Assembly (NCBI RefSeq): GCF_900176145.1 | Contig: NZ_FWWY01000001.1 | Location: forward strand, 1,845,819 to 1,909,818 | Source of the DNA: Sulfobacillus thermosulfidooxidans DSM 9293 | GTDB lineage: Bacteria > Bacillota > Sulfobacillia > Sulfobacillales > Sulfobacillaceae | Reading direction: 5' to 3' | DNA length: 64,000 nt | Shown here: positions 25,255 through 35,143 of the stretch, piece after piece | Numbering within the stretch: position 1 is the first letter of the stretch | How the letters are laid out: each line of letters starts with the position of its first letter | Translations under genes and position numbers: made by a program | The notes under the pieces: model-generated | What the model saw: only the letters and a program-made list of their open reading frames with translations | The model's database searches: none | Told to the model about the DNA's origin: nothing

Positions 25255-26640
25255 ATGAAGTCATTGTCTTCGACATTAAAATCGAATTATCTTGGTTATT
25301 TTGAGGTCGCTGCGCTCTCATTGGCTATGATAGCTCCGACAATGGCCATTTCCTTTAACACGCCGTATGCGGCCCAAGCCGATGGGGCGGCGGTGCCTCT
25401 GGCGTTTCTTGCGGCTTTTGTCGGGATTGCCTTAGTGGCTGTATCGTTCTTTGAGTTTTCCAAAGTGCGCCCCCATGCCGGATCTCTCTATGCGTATAAT
25501 TCCCTAGGCTTGGGGTTAAAGGCAGGCTTTTTATCGGGATGGCTTTTATTGGGAACCTATGTGACCTTTACCGCAAGTACGGCGGCGATGTTTGGCTATA
25601 TTGCGCAAGTGCTTTTACAAAATTTCGGCATTAAACCGTCGTGGTATTTGATGACTCTAGGGGCTCTTGCGCTGTCTACCTATCTCGCCTATAAAGATAT
25701 CCGCTTATCGGCACGTTTTGCTTTGATCATGGAAGGACTTTCGGTGCTTATCATCACGGTTTTGTCACTCATTATCGTGGTCCATGGGGGAGCTGGTGGC
25801 AATTCCTTTAAGCCTTTTGAACCCAGCTTGAAAGGATGGTCGGGAGTCGGATTTGCGACAGTGTTCGGCCTTTTGTCCTTTGCAGGATTTGAAGGCGGAG
25901 CGACGCTTGGCGAAGAAGCTAAAAATTCGCGGAAATTGGTGCCGTGGGCCCTTTTTGGAACCGTTATTGTGGCCGGCACATTTTTCACGTTTGGCAGTTA
26001 CGCTCAGACGATTGGCTTCGGGTTAAATCATATCAAAGCCTTTCAAACATCAGGCGCTCCACTGAATGATTTGGCTCACCGGTATTTAGGAGATGTGGCC
26101 GCCATTGCCGTCGATGTCGGTACGACGATTTCAGCATTTGCCTGTGTACTGGGTTCATTAAATGCATCAGGACGTGTTTTATTTGCTCTGACCCGAGATG
26201 GGACGGTGGGAACATCTTTCAGTGTGACGCATCCGGTGCACCGAACTCCTTATAAAGCGATTTTTCTCGTCAGTGCGGTGTCTTTTGTGATTATCACAGC
26301 GATGTATAATGTGGGCCCGAGCAATATCTATGGAGAAGTCGCAACCTTAGGCACATTAATGTTGCTCGTGGGATATGTCTTGATAAATATTTCGGCCATC
26401 CGTTATTTTCGCACGCAGTTCAGTTGGATTCGCCACCGTATTATTCCGGTCCTTGGAGCCTTGGCGATGTTTTGGCCTATTTATAGTTCGCTGTATCCGG
26501 TTCCGGCCTACCCGTATAATATTTTGCCCTATATTGCCTTAGTATGGGGTGTCTTGGGTTATGGCATTGTCCATCTAAAGCTCAAAAAAGATCCCGCGCA
26601 TGCTGAACGCATGTTACAGCTGGAAGAGGAAGCCGGCTGA
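25255..26640 (+). CDS. APC-superfamily amino acid permease
   Basis: 461 residues from ATG 25255 (GAGGGAG 5-11 bases upstream; the frame extends 11 codons further without an RBS). About 12 membrane helices. Helix 1 has SLAMIAPTMAISFNTPYAAQ, and FSKVRPHAGSLYAYNSLGLG is the conserved motif after helix 2. FAGFEGGATLGEEAKNSRKL corresponds to the helix 6-7 loop with the usual 'E-x-x-N-P-x-R-x-x-P' pattern. A strong terminator follows at 26665. Substrate unknown; separated from cyanase by 287 bases with no recognised gene. Confidence 0.88.
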   Translation: MKSLSSTLKSNYLGYFEVAALSLAMIAPTMAISFNTPYAAQADGAAVPLAFLAAFVGIALVAVSFFEFSKVRPHAGSLYAYNSLGLGLKAGFLSGWLLLGTYVTFTASTAAMFGYIAQVLLQNFGIKPSWYLMTLGALALSTYLAYKDIRLSARFALIMEGLSVLIITVLSLIIVVHGGAGGNSFKPFEPSLKGWSGVGFATVFGLLSFAGFEGGATLGEEAKNSRKLVPWALFGTVIVAGTFFTFGSYAQTIGFGLNHIKAFQTSGAPLNDLAHRYLGDVAAIAVDVGTTISAFACVLGSLNASGRVLFALTRDGTVGTSFSVTHPVHRTPYKAIFLVSAVSFVIITAMYNVGPSNIYGEVATLGTLMLLVGYVLINISAIRYFRTQFSWIRHRIIPVLGALAMFWPIYSSLYPVPAYPYNILPYIALVWGVLGYGIVHLKLKKDPAHAERMLQLEEEAG

Positions 26641-26664
26641 TGTAATACGGGCCCAGTGATTTTC

Positions 26665-26701
26665 ATACAGCCTCTCACTGACGCAAGGTGAGAGGCTGTA
26701 T
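26665..26701 (+). terminator. Rho-independent terminator after APC permease
   Basis: A perfect 14-bp stem (26665-26678 with 26688-26701) and 9-base loop, followed by ACTTTTCCT. The rest of the 359-base gap up to 26999 holds no recognised gene. Confidence 0.85.
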
Positions 26702-26999
26702 ACTTTTCCTGCGATACATCGTCCGGTTTTAGAAAAGCTGTATACGGAATGATGTTGTTGGGGAGAAAAGCTTCTGAATGGATGATTAAGCCAAATTTGT
26801 GACAACACTCAGGCAATGTGGTTAACTAGATATAGGATTGCATAGGGCCTCCGGTACATATCACACGGTCCTCGTTGCCTTCAAGAAACGATGTTGATGA
26901 CGTGTGAAGAACGACCGACATTCCTCTGACGTTGAGTTTACGAGATGCAAATATATTGAGGAACTATCCAGTGATTGTTGACACAGAAAGGACCATTTT

Positions 27000-27929
27000 A
27001 TGATGTATGGCATGATCGGACTGGGAATGATGGGAAGAGCTATGGCAACACGCTTGGTTGAAGCCGGATACGATCTCGTCGTTTATAATCGAACGCTTTC
27101 GAAGGTAGAAAGGTTTGCCAAACAATATCCTGCACACGTGCAAGTGGCGTCATCTCCCCGTGAACTGGCTGAAAAGAGCCAGTGGATATTCTCGGTCGTC
27201 ACGGATGATCTGGCAATCGAGCAGATCGCCGGAACTGGCCATGATGATCATGGCCTTTTGTCAGCTTTGGGCCCTCAGCATATTTGGGTTGATTCGAGCA
27301 CGATTAGCCCTCGCTTAAGCCGAAAAATGTCGGACATGGTGGCTCAAACTGGGGCTGTGCGGTTGGAAGCTCCCGTATCGGGCAGTGTGGATGCTGCCAG
27401 GGCCGGGACGTTGCTCATGTTTATCGGAGGCTCCCAAGATGTCATGGAACAAGTCAGACCTGCATTAGACCATATGGCCGCGCGTATTGAGTGGGTTGGT
27501 GAAGTGGGTCAAGCTTTGGCCTTAAAACTCGGGATGAATTTGAACCTGGCTCTTCAAATAGAAGGGTTTGTGGAAGGGATGATGATTGCGGAAAGCGCGG
27601 GACTTCCTCGTGAGAAAGTCATCCACTTCATGCTGAATTCGGTTATTGCATCTCCCGCCTTGAAATACCGAGTACCCTTAAGTCAGAATCCGCCTGATGA
27701 ACCGTGGTTTACAATCAAGCTGATGTTGAAGGACTTGAATCTCGCATTAGAACAAGCCAACCAGCATGCGACGGCTATTCCTTTAACCAGTATGACGGCG
27801 GACCTCCTGAGACTGGCTGTGCGTCACCGCGTGGGAGATGAAGATTTAGCTGAACTAATCAATTATATGTCAGCCCTTGTCGGATCACCGGAAGGGCATA
27901 TGGTCCGAAAAGGCGGAAATGACAAGTAA
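27000..27929 (+). CDS. 3-hydroxyisobutyrate dehydrogenase-family NAD(P)-dependent oxidoreductase
   Basis: 309 residues. Rossmann start MIGLGMMGRAMATRLVEAGY with GxGxxG, then YNRT as the NADP(H)-leaning second strand end (Asn-Arg rather than Asp). The substrate loop is EAPVSGSVDAARAGTLLMFI (usual 'D-A-P-V-S-G-x-x-x-A-x-x-G-x-L') with the first Asp replaced by Glu, and the catalytic Lys lies in ALALKLGMN. The C-terminal domain (DEPWFTIKLMLKDLNLALEQ) completes the family. It may act on 3-hydroxyisobutyrate, glyoxylate or succinic semialdehyde; the exact substrate cannot be told. Confidence 0.88.
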   Translation: MMYGMIGLGMMGRAMATRLVEAGYDLVVYNRTLSKVERFAKQYPAHVQVASSPRELAEKSQWIFSVVTDDLAIEQIAGTGHDDHGLLSALGPQHIWVDSSTISPRLSRKMSDMVAQTGAVRLEAPVSGSVDAARAGTLLMFIGGSQDVMEQVRPALDHMAARIEWVGEVGQALALKLGMNLNLALQIEGFVEGMMIAESAGLPREKVIHFMLNSVIASPALKYRVPLSQNPPDEPWFTIKLMLKDLNLALEQANQHATAIPLTSMTADLLRLAVRHRVGDEDLAELINYMSALVGSPEGHMVRKGGNDK

Positions 27930-28182
27930 ATCTGGTTGAAGAGAGATGCCCCAAAATAAGAAGTAAACCGCAAAATATGATGATTCATCAACTGGGTTTG
28001 AAGAGTTTTTCTCAATCACCGTTTGAGCGGATGTCAGTGAACGATTATTGGGGTCATTGAAAGTTAATTGTTTATCATCATAGCAATGGATTCGTAAAGA
28101 ACATGGGGGCTATCCTCCTAAAATGACCTCCGGATACGATTGTCAATCATTAATCTTGTGCCTAGCGAAAGGATTTAGTCCG

Positions 28183-28959
28183 ATGACATCACCCTATCAA
28201 CATCTCATTGTGGACATTCGAGACCATATAATGGAAATTCGTCTCAATCGTCCGCATCTTCTCAATGCCCTCAATGACAGTATGCTCAAGGAATTAGCTT
28301 TAGTGCTCGAAGAAGCTCGCAGTGATGACAATATTCACGTTGTTATTCTATCGGGGAGTGGGAGAGGATTTTGCTCGGGTCAGGATTTAAAGGAACTGGC
28401 TGCTCGTGGTGGGGAGGTCAATATTCAGGAGCATTTGACCCGTTATTATGATCCTGTCATTATGGCGTTATATCACATGCCGAAACCGACGATCGCGAAA
28501 ATTCAGGGCATTGCTGCCGGGGCGGGAATGTCTTTAGCTTTGGCCTGTGACATCCGAGTAGGATCGGAGAACGCGCAATTTGCGCAATCATTTGTGAAAA
28601 TTGGCCTCGTTCCCGATTCCGGATCGACCTATTTTTTACCCAGGTTAATTGGCATGGCTAAGGCCATGGAATTAGCTCTTCTAGGCGATATCATTACGGG
28701 GGAGCAGGCGTATTCTATGGGATTACTGAATCAATTAGTTCCCAATATGCAATTAGATACTGTGACCTGGGCTTGGGCCGAGCGCCTGCGTCAATTGCCA
28801 TCAGTAACCTTAAGTCTGATCAAAGAAGGCATTCATAAGAGTCTCGATCATTCTTTGTCTGAGCAACTACAAGTTGAACAGCAGTTACAAGTCCTAGCCG
28901 CGGCCACAAAAGCGCATCACATGGCGGTGCAATCATTTGTAGAGAAAAAAAGATTTTAA
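28183..28959 (+). CDS. Enoyl-CoA hydratase/isomerase (crotonase family, PaaG-like)
   Basis: 258 residues from ATG 28183; AAAGGA at 28159-28164 is rather far, and the upstream in-frame ATG at 28123 would add 20 residues unlike the family. Crotonase motifs: GSGRGFCSGQDLKELA (oxyanion-hole loop), IQGIAAGAGMSLALACDIRV, and VKIGLVPDSGSTYFLPRLIG, in which the second catalytic Glu of hydratases is replaced by Asp, as in PaaG-type isomerases. A role in ring-1,2-epoxyphenylacetyl-CoA isomerisation is suggested by this pattern, but no other paa genes are nearby. Confidence 0.85.
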   Translation: MTSPYQHLIVDIRDHIMEIRLNRPHLLNALNDSMLKELALVLEEARSDDNIHVVILSGSGRGFCSGQDLKELAARGGEVNIQEHLTRYYDPVIMALYHMPKPTIAKIQGIAAGAGMSLALACDIRVGSENAQFAQSFVKIGLVPDSGSTYFLPRLIGMAKAMELALLGDIITGEQAYSMGLLNQLVPNMQLDTVTWAWAERLRQLPSVTLSLIKEGIHKSLDHSLSEQLQVEQQLQVLAAATKAHHMAVQSFVEKKRF

Positions 28960-28976
28960 TATCACGATCACATAGC

Positions 28977-29023
28977 AGCTAACCCATGCCACCGTTTTGA
29001 TTTGACTGTGACATGGGTTAGCT
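28977..29023. terminator. Hairpin between converging genes
   Basis: A perfect 12-bp inverted repeat (agctaacccatg at 28977-28988, catgggttagct at 29012-29023) with a 23-base loop lies between the enoyl-CoA hydratase and alcohol dehydrogenase ends. There is no T-run, so termination strength is uncertain. Confidence 0.55.
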
Positions 29024-29041
29024 AGCGAACGATAAGTCAAT

Positions 29042-30073
29042 TTAAGGAACGAGCACCGCGCGTCCCATGATTTCGCCGCGGTCTAGCATTTGCATAACAC
29101 GGGGAGCATCTTGCAAAGGAAACTGTGTGGCCGTGATTTTGACTTTTCCTTGGCGATTCAGTTCCATAAGTTCCGCCAACTCGTTATAAGTCCCCACCAA
29201 ATTCCCCACAATATTAATTTCTCGGTTAACGAATTCTAGGGTAGGAACATTGACGGAACCTCCATAACCTACCACAGAATAGGTGCCCCCTTTGGCCAGC
29301 ATGGCGATGGCAGCTTGAGGCGTTTGGTATTCTCCAACAAAGTCTAACACGATATTGACACCGTCTTTGGCCACTGATCGGACTCCGGATACCCCGCCGT
29401 CTGCTCCAGCCAAAACCGTGTAATGGGCTCCAATTTCTTCAGCAAATTGCAGGCGTTGCTTTTGGGTGTCTACGGCAATAATCGTTGCGGGGGTAAGGGC
29501 GCGTAAAATTTGTACAGCAAAATGACCTAATCCGCCAATACCTATGACCACAACGAAGGTCCCGGGGACGGTTAATGGAACCAATTTTTTTACGGCATGA
29601 TATGCCGTAATGCCTGCATCGGCAAACGGGGCGAGAGGAACCGGATCGGTTCCGGGTGCTAAGGGAATAACGGCCCGAACCGAAGTTTTCAAATATTCCG
29701 CGTAGCCGCCATCTGTGCCGTCCAGTCCGGGGAAATGGCTATGGGTGCAATGCATATCCTGTCCTGCCCGGCAAGCAGGGCAAATGCCACAAGACATGAG
29801 TGGGTGCAATATAACGGGATCACCCTTGTGCAAGTCTTTCACTCCGGAGCCTACGGCTTCAATCCATCCGGCATTTTCATGACCAATGGTGTAGGGTAAG
29901 GACGGATTTCCCAATGCATCTTTCCAAATGCCATCGACAATATGCAGGTCGGTGCGGCAAACGCCTGCTCCGCCGATTTTGACAATGACATCTGTTTCGG
30001 AGTCAATCTTAGGTTCTTCGATATCATCGATGGTAATGGGTTCATGATAGGCATGGATACGTCCGGCTTTCAT
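29042..30073 (-). CDS. Zinc-dependent NAD-linked alcohol dehydrogenase
   Basis: 343 residues, medium-chain ADH family. Catalytic zinc ligands: C39 (GVCRTDLH), H65-E66 (GHENAG) and a later Asp/Cys; structural zinc: C95, C98, C101, C109 in MSCGICPACRAGQDMHC. The NAD-binding Rossmann loop is VVVIGIGGLGHFAVQILRAL with an acidic residue (IAVDTQ) ending strand 2, indicating NAD rather than NADP. The length and spacing resemble the thermophilic tetrameric ADHs. It stands alone on the minus strand. Confidence 0.92.
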   Translation of the reverse strand: MKAGRIHAYHEPITIDDIEEPKIDSETDVIVKIGGAGVCRTDLHIVDGIWKDALGNPSLPYTIGHENAGWIEAVGSGVKDLHKGDPVILHPLMSCGICPACRAGQDMHCTHSHFPGLDGTDGGYAEYLKTSVRAVIPLAPGTDPVPLAPFADAGITAYHAVKKLVPLTVPGTFVVVIGIGGLGHFAVQILRALTPATIIAVDTQKQRLQFAEEIGAHYTVLAGADGGVSGVRSVAKDGVNIVLDFVGEYQTPQAAIAMLAKGGTYSVVGYGGSVNVPTLEFVNREINIVGNLVGTYNELAELMELNRQGKVKITATQFPLQDAPRVMQMLDRGEIMGRAVLVP

Positions 30074-30366
30074 CGTTTAACCACATCCTTTGATAGGGAA
30101 ATGTGAATGGATAACATATTACTCTGATCAATAATTCAGTTAATTAGGAAAATATTTCGTTTGCTGTTAGGCTAAAATCGTTTTTTTTCGGCCGTGTGCT
30201 CTGGATAGGAGGCCTTACTGCCACGACCCACCTGTAATGATTATATACAACAAAGTGTGACTTTTTTAATAAAGCAATCTTCAGGATTAAAGCCGGGAAA
30301 TGTACGTTGATCATATTATCATGAAATGTGCACTAAGCCCCGCGGTGCGGTGAAAGAACGTCCGTA

Positions 30367-31254
30367 TCAGGGGAGGGTAATACGGGAGACAGCCGACGGA
30401 GTTCTAGCAGCGAGGCTACTCGAAACGATTAAAAGAATCCACAAGGGCGCCGAATTGGGATCTGTAGCCAGGGCTCCCCAAATCCCAAAATCCATGCCGA
30501 CAATCCACCAAAAAAGCCACCATAGCACCGAGAGATTTATCAGGATGCGAGAGTAGGGTAATATCAACCAGAAGAGGGTGAAGACGGTAAATGCCATCAG
30601 GAGAAGATTGTTGGCCAGATGAGGATAACGGCTTGTGAAGGTTATGATGTTTTGAATACCAGTATTGAATAAGGGGATAGGCAAACGGGTTTGGTTCATC
30701 TTCAAACTCCAAGCCAGTTGGTGGACATGGTCAAATGTCATGCGCATTTGCCAGATGGTCGCGGATGTCCATAGACCGATGAGGATCCAGCGAATGCGGG
30801 ATAGGATGTGGCCCTGTGTCCAATCGGAGGCGGGGCGCCATAACAAATAGGCAAAGACGGCATAGAAAAATACCGACCCGGGACTGCCACTTACGGCATT
30901 CGCCAAGGGGGTCAAAGTCATACCCAACCCCTCCCCCCAAATCCACACTATAAGACTCCATACGAGGGATAATCCTATCCCCGTTTTTTCCCAAGTGGGT
31001 GCGGGCAACGCAATGAAAATTCCTATAACGATTTGGATAATAGCAGCACCAAGATTGGCGATTAGCATATGTTGGGCCCATTGGTGAATGCCCCAGTGCA
31101 AAATGGGATGCAGCCACTGAGGTTGGTCAACGAGGTTAGGTAAAAATACCTGCGTGATGAGCGATTTAGTAAACATTGCGGGCTTTAATTGCAACAATCC
31201 ATCAAGAATCCACAAACTACTTATGCCATATTTGATTAGGGAACGCCCCATCAT
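30367..31254 (-). CDS. Polytopic membrane protein of unknown function
   Basis: 295 residues with about 7 hydrophobic spans. It begins GISSLWILDGLLQLKPAMFT then KSLITQVFLP, a pattern I associate with uncharacterised DoxX-like membrane proteins. Trp-rich segments (SVLWWLFWWIVGMDFGIWGA) near the C-terminus and no cysteine or obvious catalytic motif. Gaps on both sides (293 and 514 bases) suggest it is transcribed alone. No function is proposed. Confidence 0.6.
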   Translation of the reverse strand: MMGRSLIKYGISSLWILDGLLQLKPAMFTKSLITQVFLPNLVDQPQWLHPILHWGIHQWAQHMLIANLGAAIIQIVIGIFIALPAPTWEKTGIGLSLVWSLIVWIWGEGLGMTLTPLANAVSGSPGSVFFYAVFAYLLWRPASDWTQGHILSRIRWILIGLWTSATIWQMRMTFDHVHQLAWSLKMNQTRLPIPLFNTGIQNIITFTSRYPHLANNLLLMAFTVFTLFWLILPYSRILINLSVLWWLFWWIVGMDFGIWGALATDPNSAPLWILLIVSSSLAARTPSAVSRITLP

Positions 31255-31768
31255 TAATCACCTTCTGGTAATGATTGTGGTGAAGATTCTGCTCTTTTAC
31301 GGAGTATTGACTATGAAAGGATACGAGGGGCGAGTCTGAACGGATCTATGACGATTACTAAGAAGTGTTTCCCCCAACGCGTTGGGCATATTTTTCAGAT
31401 CCTGGATAGGGGCATTTCACCTTGGATTGAAAATTCACGGCCTGCGATCGGAGATCTTTTCCCCTATATGGCTAGAGTTCTGTCTGTCCTTCCTCAAGAC
31501 GCACATATGGGAACACAAAGTCTCTTCATTTTTCCTGCCGGTATTTGCTTTTTTTCTTGAGGATAGATAAGAAAGCTTCCCACAAATGCGACGATCTTCA
31601 TGATCGTTATCCCATGATGCAAAGAAGAAGTTCGATCCTGCAGATTATTCTCTATTGCTACCATATGGCAAAAGCTCGCACGCTATAATGATAGTCAGAA
31701 CACAAAGAGAGGAAAGAGAATTGGAATGCGGTTGACCTAAGAGAAAGGCCAAGAAAGGGGAGGATGTT
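31255..31768. other. Long intergenic region upstream of gadB
   Basis: 514 bases. Two short overlapping open frames (31348-31570) have no RBS and no recognisable protein; they might be a decayed gene. A TATAAT at 31684-31689 stands about 80 bases before gadB without a convincing -35 and may be its promoter. Confidence 0.4.
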
Positions 31769-33169
31769 TTGAGTTGGCGTCCCGATCGGCATATGAAAAA
31801 AGCATCGGAGGAAGTGGCGATTAATCCCTTGTTTGCCCGCCGCGGAGAAGAATCGGTTCCCCGATATCGTCTCTCGGAAGAAGGATTATTGCCTGAAACA
31901 GCCTATCAAATTGTTCATGATGAATTGACTTTAGACGGCAGTGCTCGGTTAAACTTGGCGACTTTTGTGGGAACGTGGATGGAGCCAGAAGCTCAGAAAC
32001 TGTATGTCGAAGCGGCCAATAAAAATATCATCGATAAAGATGAATATCCTGAGACGGCTGCTATTGAGGAACGGTGTCTGAAAATCCTGGCAAACTTATG
32101 GAATGCTCCGGATCCCGCCAATAGTATTGGGGTGTCCACAACAGGTTCATCGGAAGCTTGCATGTTAGGAGGCCTGGCTTTAAAAAGACGGTGGCAATTA
32201 TCCCGGCGTCAACAAGGAAAATCCACCGACCATCCCAATATTGTCTTTAGTTCAGCTGTCCAAGTCGTCTGGGAAAAGTTTGCGAATTATTTTGAAGTCG
32301 AACCCCGCTATGTGAACATCACGCCCGAACATCCTTATTTGACGCCAGAAGGTGTGATCAAGGCGGTGGACGAAAATACTATTGGAGTTGTCCCCATTTT
32401 AGGGGTGACCTATACCGGCAGTTACGAACCCGTTGAAGCTATCGCACAGGCTTTAGATGATTTAGAAAAACGCACGGGCCTGTCCATTCCCATTCATGTG
32501 GATGCGGCATCGGGCGGTTTTGTGGCGCCCTTCTTGCAACCAGATTTGGTATGGGATTTTAGACTGCCGCGGGTCCACTCTATTAATACCTCAGGCCATA
32601 AATACGGACTGGTCTATCCGGGGCTGGGATGGGTTTTATGGCGGGATAAGACGTTATTGCCAGAGGAATTAATCTTCAATGTCTCATATTTAGGGGGCAG
32701 TATGCCAACGTTTGGACTCAATTTTTCCAGACCCGGGGCCCAAGTTCTCCTTCAATACTATAATTTTCTTCGGTTGGGACGTCAGGGCTATTACACGGTC
32801 CAAAAGACGTGTCAAAATGTTGCTCATTTTTTGGCACAGGAAATTGGGGCTATGGAGCCGTTTGAGCTGGTAACTGACGGATCGGATTTGCCGGTATTTG
32901 CCTGGCGAAAAAGACCGGAAGAGAATCCTTTATGGTCTTTAGAGGATTTATCTTTTGTATTGCGGGAACGGGGATGGCAAGTACCAGCCTATCCGTTACC
33001 ACCAACTATGCAAGACGTTACCATAATGCGCATTGTTGTTCGCAACAGTTTTTCTATGGATATGGCACAGCTCTTTTTGGATGACTTAAACCGGGCGGTG
33101 GCGTATTTACAGGGGTTAGATCATCCCTTTCCCCAGGCTTTACGCCAACATAAACCGTTTCATCATTGA
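31769..33169 (+). CDS. gadB: Glutamate decarboxylase
   Basis: 466 residues from a TTG start with AAGGGGAGG 5 bases upstream. PLP-dependent alpha-decarboxylase that consumes a proton while turning glutamate to GABA. The N-terminal part aligns with the bacterial Gad pattern (AYQIVHDELTLDGSARLNLA then TF; KNIIDKDEYPETAAIEERC). PLP-binding Lys278 lies in SGHKYGLVYPG, HVDAASGGFVAPF supplies the ring-stacking region and the cofactor Asp. The C-terminus (QHKPFHH) resembles the pH-responsive tail of GadB. Acid resistance is the usual role and fits an acidophile, though no adjacent GadC antiporter is present. Confidence 0.95.
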   Translation: MSWRPDRHMKKASEEVAINPLFARRGEESVPRYRLSEEGLLPETAYQIVHDELTLDGSARLNLATFVGTWMEPEAQKLYVEAANKNIIDKDEYPETAAIEERCLKILANLWNAPDPANSIGVSTTGSSEACMLGGLALKRRWQLSRRQQGKSTDHPNIVFSSAVQVVWEKFANYFEVEPRYVNITPEHPYLTPEGVIKAVDENTIGVVPILGVTYTGSYEPVEAIAQALDDLEKRTGLSIPIHVDAASGGFVAPFLQPDLVWDFRLPRVHSINTSGHKYGLVYPGLGWVLWRDKTLLPEELIFNVSYLGGSMPTFGLNFSRPGAQVLLQYYNFLRLGRQGYYTVQKTCQNVAHFLAQEIGAMEPFELVTDGSDLPVFAWRKRPEENPLWSLEDLSFVLRERGWQVPAYPLPPTMQDVTIMRIVVRNSFSMDMAQLFLDDLNRAVAYLQGLDHPFPQALRQHKPFHH

Positions 33170-33191
33170 GAACCAAGGTGAGAACCAAGGT
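33168..33191 (+). repeat. Tandem 12-base duplication at the gadB 3' end
   Basis: gagaaccaaggt occurs twice in direct succession (33168-33179 and 33180-33191). The first copy overlaps the last bases of the gadB stop codon. Confidence 0.8.
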
Positions 33192-33294
33192 GTTGTGTCA
33201 TTTGCTTTGAGCTTTTGATAAGAAAACAGGGTTAATGAGATTTCATCGCTCTTTGGGGATTAAGAAACAAATTTCCCGCCGAGCAAGTCCGGAT

Positions 33295-34466
33295 CTAGGA
33301 CGGTGTTGTTGAACATTGATGGTGCAACTCTTTTTGCTGGTACATGGCATGGTCTGAACGCATCACCGCTTCATTAAAATGACCACCCATGGGTTCCCAA
33401 CTCCAACCTAAACTAATCCCGAGATTTACCACATGTCCTGGAGAGATGGTAAATGGGTGCGTTTCAATAGCCTCTTGGATACGCGGGAGGATTTGGGGAC
33501 CATCGTTCAGATCGGTGCTGGGAAAAATCATCACAAACTCATCACCCCCGAGCCGAATAATTTGATCCTCTGGTCGACAAACACTTTTTAAGCGGTCAAC
33601 GGTTTGGCGCAAAATGTTATCACCTGCTGCATGTCCAAACTGGTCATTGACCAGTTTGAATTGGTCGAGGTCGCAAAAAACTAGCCCTAAGGAGGTGGAT
33701 TGTAATAGAGACGTTGCATAAAGATGTCCAAAGCTGCGGGTCATTGCTCCGGTTAATTCATCCACTGTCAGTTGTTGGTGGGTGCGTTTGACTTGTTGAC
33801 GCAATTCAAACCACAAAATGGCCCAGAGAAATAATCCGCCAATCCAAATCGTCGGATAATAGGTTCGGTGATGCTGAATCCACCAAATATCATGAACGAA
33901 AAGTGCCGTGGTCAACAATCCGGCTAACATGTAGATGACGCTTTGTTTCCTCGACCGTTTCCAGAGTGAATAGATACTCAAACCAACAATGGCTGTGGCA
34001 CCTCCACCATAAATCAAAACTTTGACGGCGATAATCGCCCAACTCGGATGAACGATGGCAATCCAAAACCCGTCCGGAATGGGTTTGAGAATAGGATTCC
34101 ATGCACAGCCCGGGAAATTTAGAAAGATAGCAAAAGCTATGCCCATAATCCAGAGTAAAGAGTCATAACGCCATTTACGCAGGTGTAATAGTGCCACTTG
34201 CGCTTGAATCACAGAAACTTCGGTGAGATAGGCGGCGGGGAGAAAAATCGGCTCCAAATGCGAGCGGTTTGTCCGTTATGACTCATCAAAAGCAAAGCGA
34301 ATACAGCCCAAAAAATACTGCCCATAAACATGGTGAGAACTACGGGTTTGGCGATACGGTCCCAGAAGCTACCTAAATAGCTGGAAATTAAGGCTCCGGA
34401 TACCAAGTAAACCAAAGACGTTGCCCAAAGAGGAACGATAACCCAAGGCATCGATAATTGATCCAT
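33295..34466 (-). pseudogene. Seven-helix membrane GGDEF diguanylate cyclase, split by a frameshift
   Basis: Two overlapping minus-strand frames form one gene. The first (34466-34209) gives two membrane helices and reaches SHNGQTARIWS; the second (open from 34257 to 33295) continues PIFLPAAYLTEVSVIQ with five further helices (7 in total) and a GGDEF domain containing LVFCDLDQFKLVNDQFGHAA and RLGGDEFVMIF. Diguanylate cyclases make c-di-GMP. The active-site GGDEF is intact; no downstream RxxD inhibitory site was identified. A single base change in the 34230-34257 stretch (containing a run of five A) would restore one ORF of about 390 residues. It may be a real pseudogene, a separate membrane subunit plus TTG-started cyclase, or a sequencing error. 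Confidence 0.75.
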
Positions 34467-34597
34467 GACACTTCTCCCGCGTCTATCAAAATCGTTTTTA
34501 TATTGCCATTTTTTCGAACAAACATCGACTTACTAATCACACAAATGTTGCATGGTGATTCGTGAATGTTGAAATACGAATAATGTCAGGTCCCAGA

Positions 34598-34852
34598 TTA
34601 AAGAAGTGGCATGGGCCTTTCGGAATCCTCTTGCAATTTTATGAGACGAAAAATCCAGCGTTTAGGCCCTTCTTCATCCATTTGAACCATTCCCCCTCGC
34701 CGAAGTTGTTGAAATTCGTGGATAAAGGGAGCAGGATTGTGATTGGCTTCTAAAATGAGCGTGTCGCCCACTGCCAGATTGTCAAATGCTTCAAGTAAAT
34801 GCCAATGGCGTTGTCTGGCCGGAAATTGGGATACTTTTTTCTGGATAATCAT
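34598..34852 (-). CDS. DUF2249-family protein
   Basis: 84 residues from ATG 34852, selected because AAAGGAG lies 9 bases upstream; 13 extra in-frame codons upstream overlap this RBS. The sequence PARQRHWHLLEAFDNLAVGD followed by TLILEANHNPAPFIHEFQQL and GPKRWIFRLIKL fits DUF2249: 'R-h-x-x-I-f-x-x-f-d-x-L-x-x-G-e-x-x-x-l-x-n-D-H-x-P-x-P-L'. DUF2249 proteins are TusA-like in fold and often found near respiratory haemoproteins and sulfur genes. No cysteine is conserved here apart from none in the core. Exact function unknown. Confidence 0.75.
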   Translation of the reverse strand: MIIQKKVSQFPARQRHWHLLEAFDNLAVGDTLILEANHNPAPFIHEFQQLRRGGMVQMDEEGPKRWIFRLIKLQEDSERPMPLL

Positions 34853-35143
34853 CTGACAAAACTCCTTTAACCCGATTTTAGGTTTTGACAATGTTTTTTT
34901 TAATAATCATAACCGTCATGATAGAAAGTAGCATCGGCCATTTGGGAGTCTTCCTGGGCAATACTCTTGAACCACGCCTTTCGAGTTATAAAAAATTTCG
35001 CTAAGATTATCATTTTGCTAACAATCTTTGATACGTTATAACTATACCCTTGGTATGTTCTGGCGACATGTTGCAGTACTGTCCCAAAAAAGTTCGATTA
35101 GCCATGATAATGAATGAAAAAATGGTCGCAAGGAGGGAAGTCT

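Noticed and set aside
30326-30556. Plus-strand open frame of 76 codons
   Set aside because: It overlaps the 3' end of the membrane protein gene on the other strand, has no RBS and its sequence is the mirror of that coding region.
31348-31570. Two overlapping small open frames upstream of gadB
   Set aside because: No RBS, no recognisable domain, and the two frames read the same bases; they are described only as part of the gap.
33168-33191. Target-site duplication of a lost insertion at the gadB end
   Set aside because: The two 12-mers are directly adjacent with nothing between them and no element remnant; slippage is simpler.
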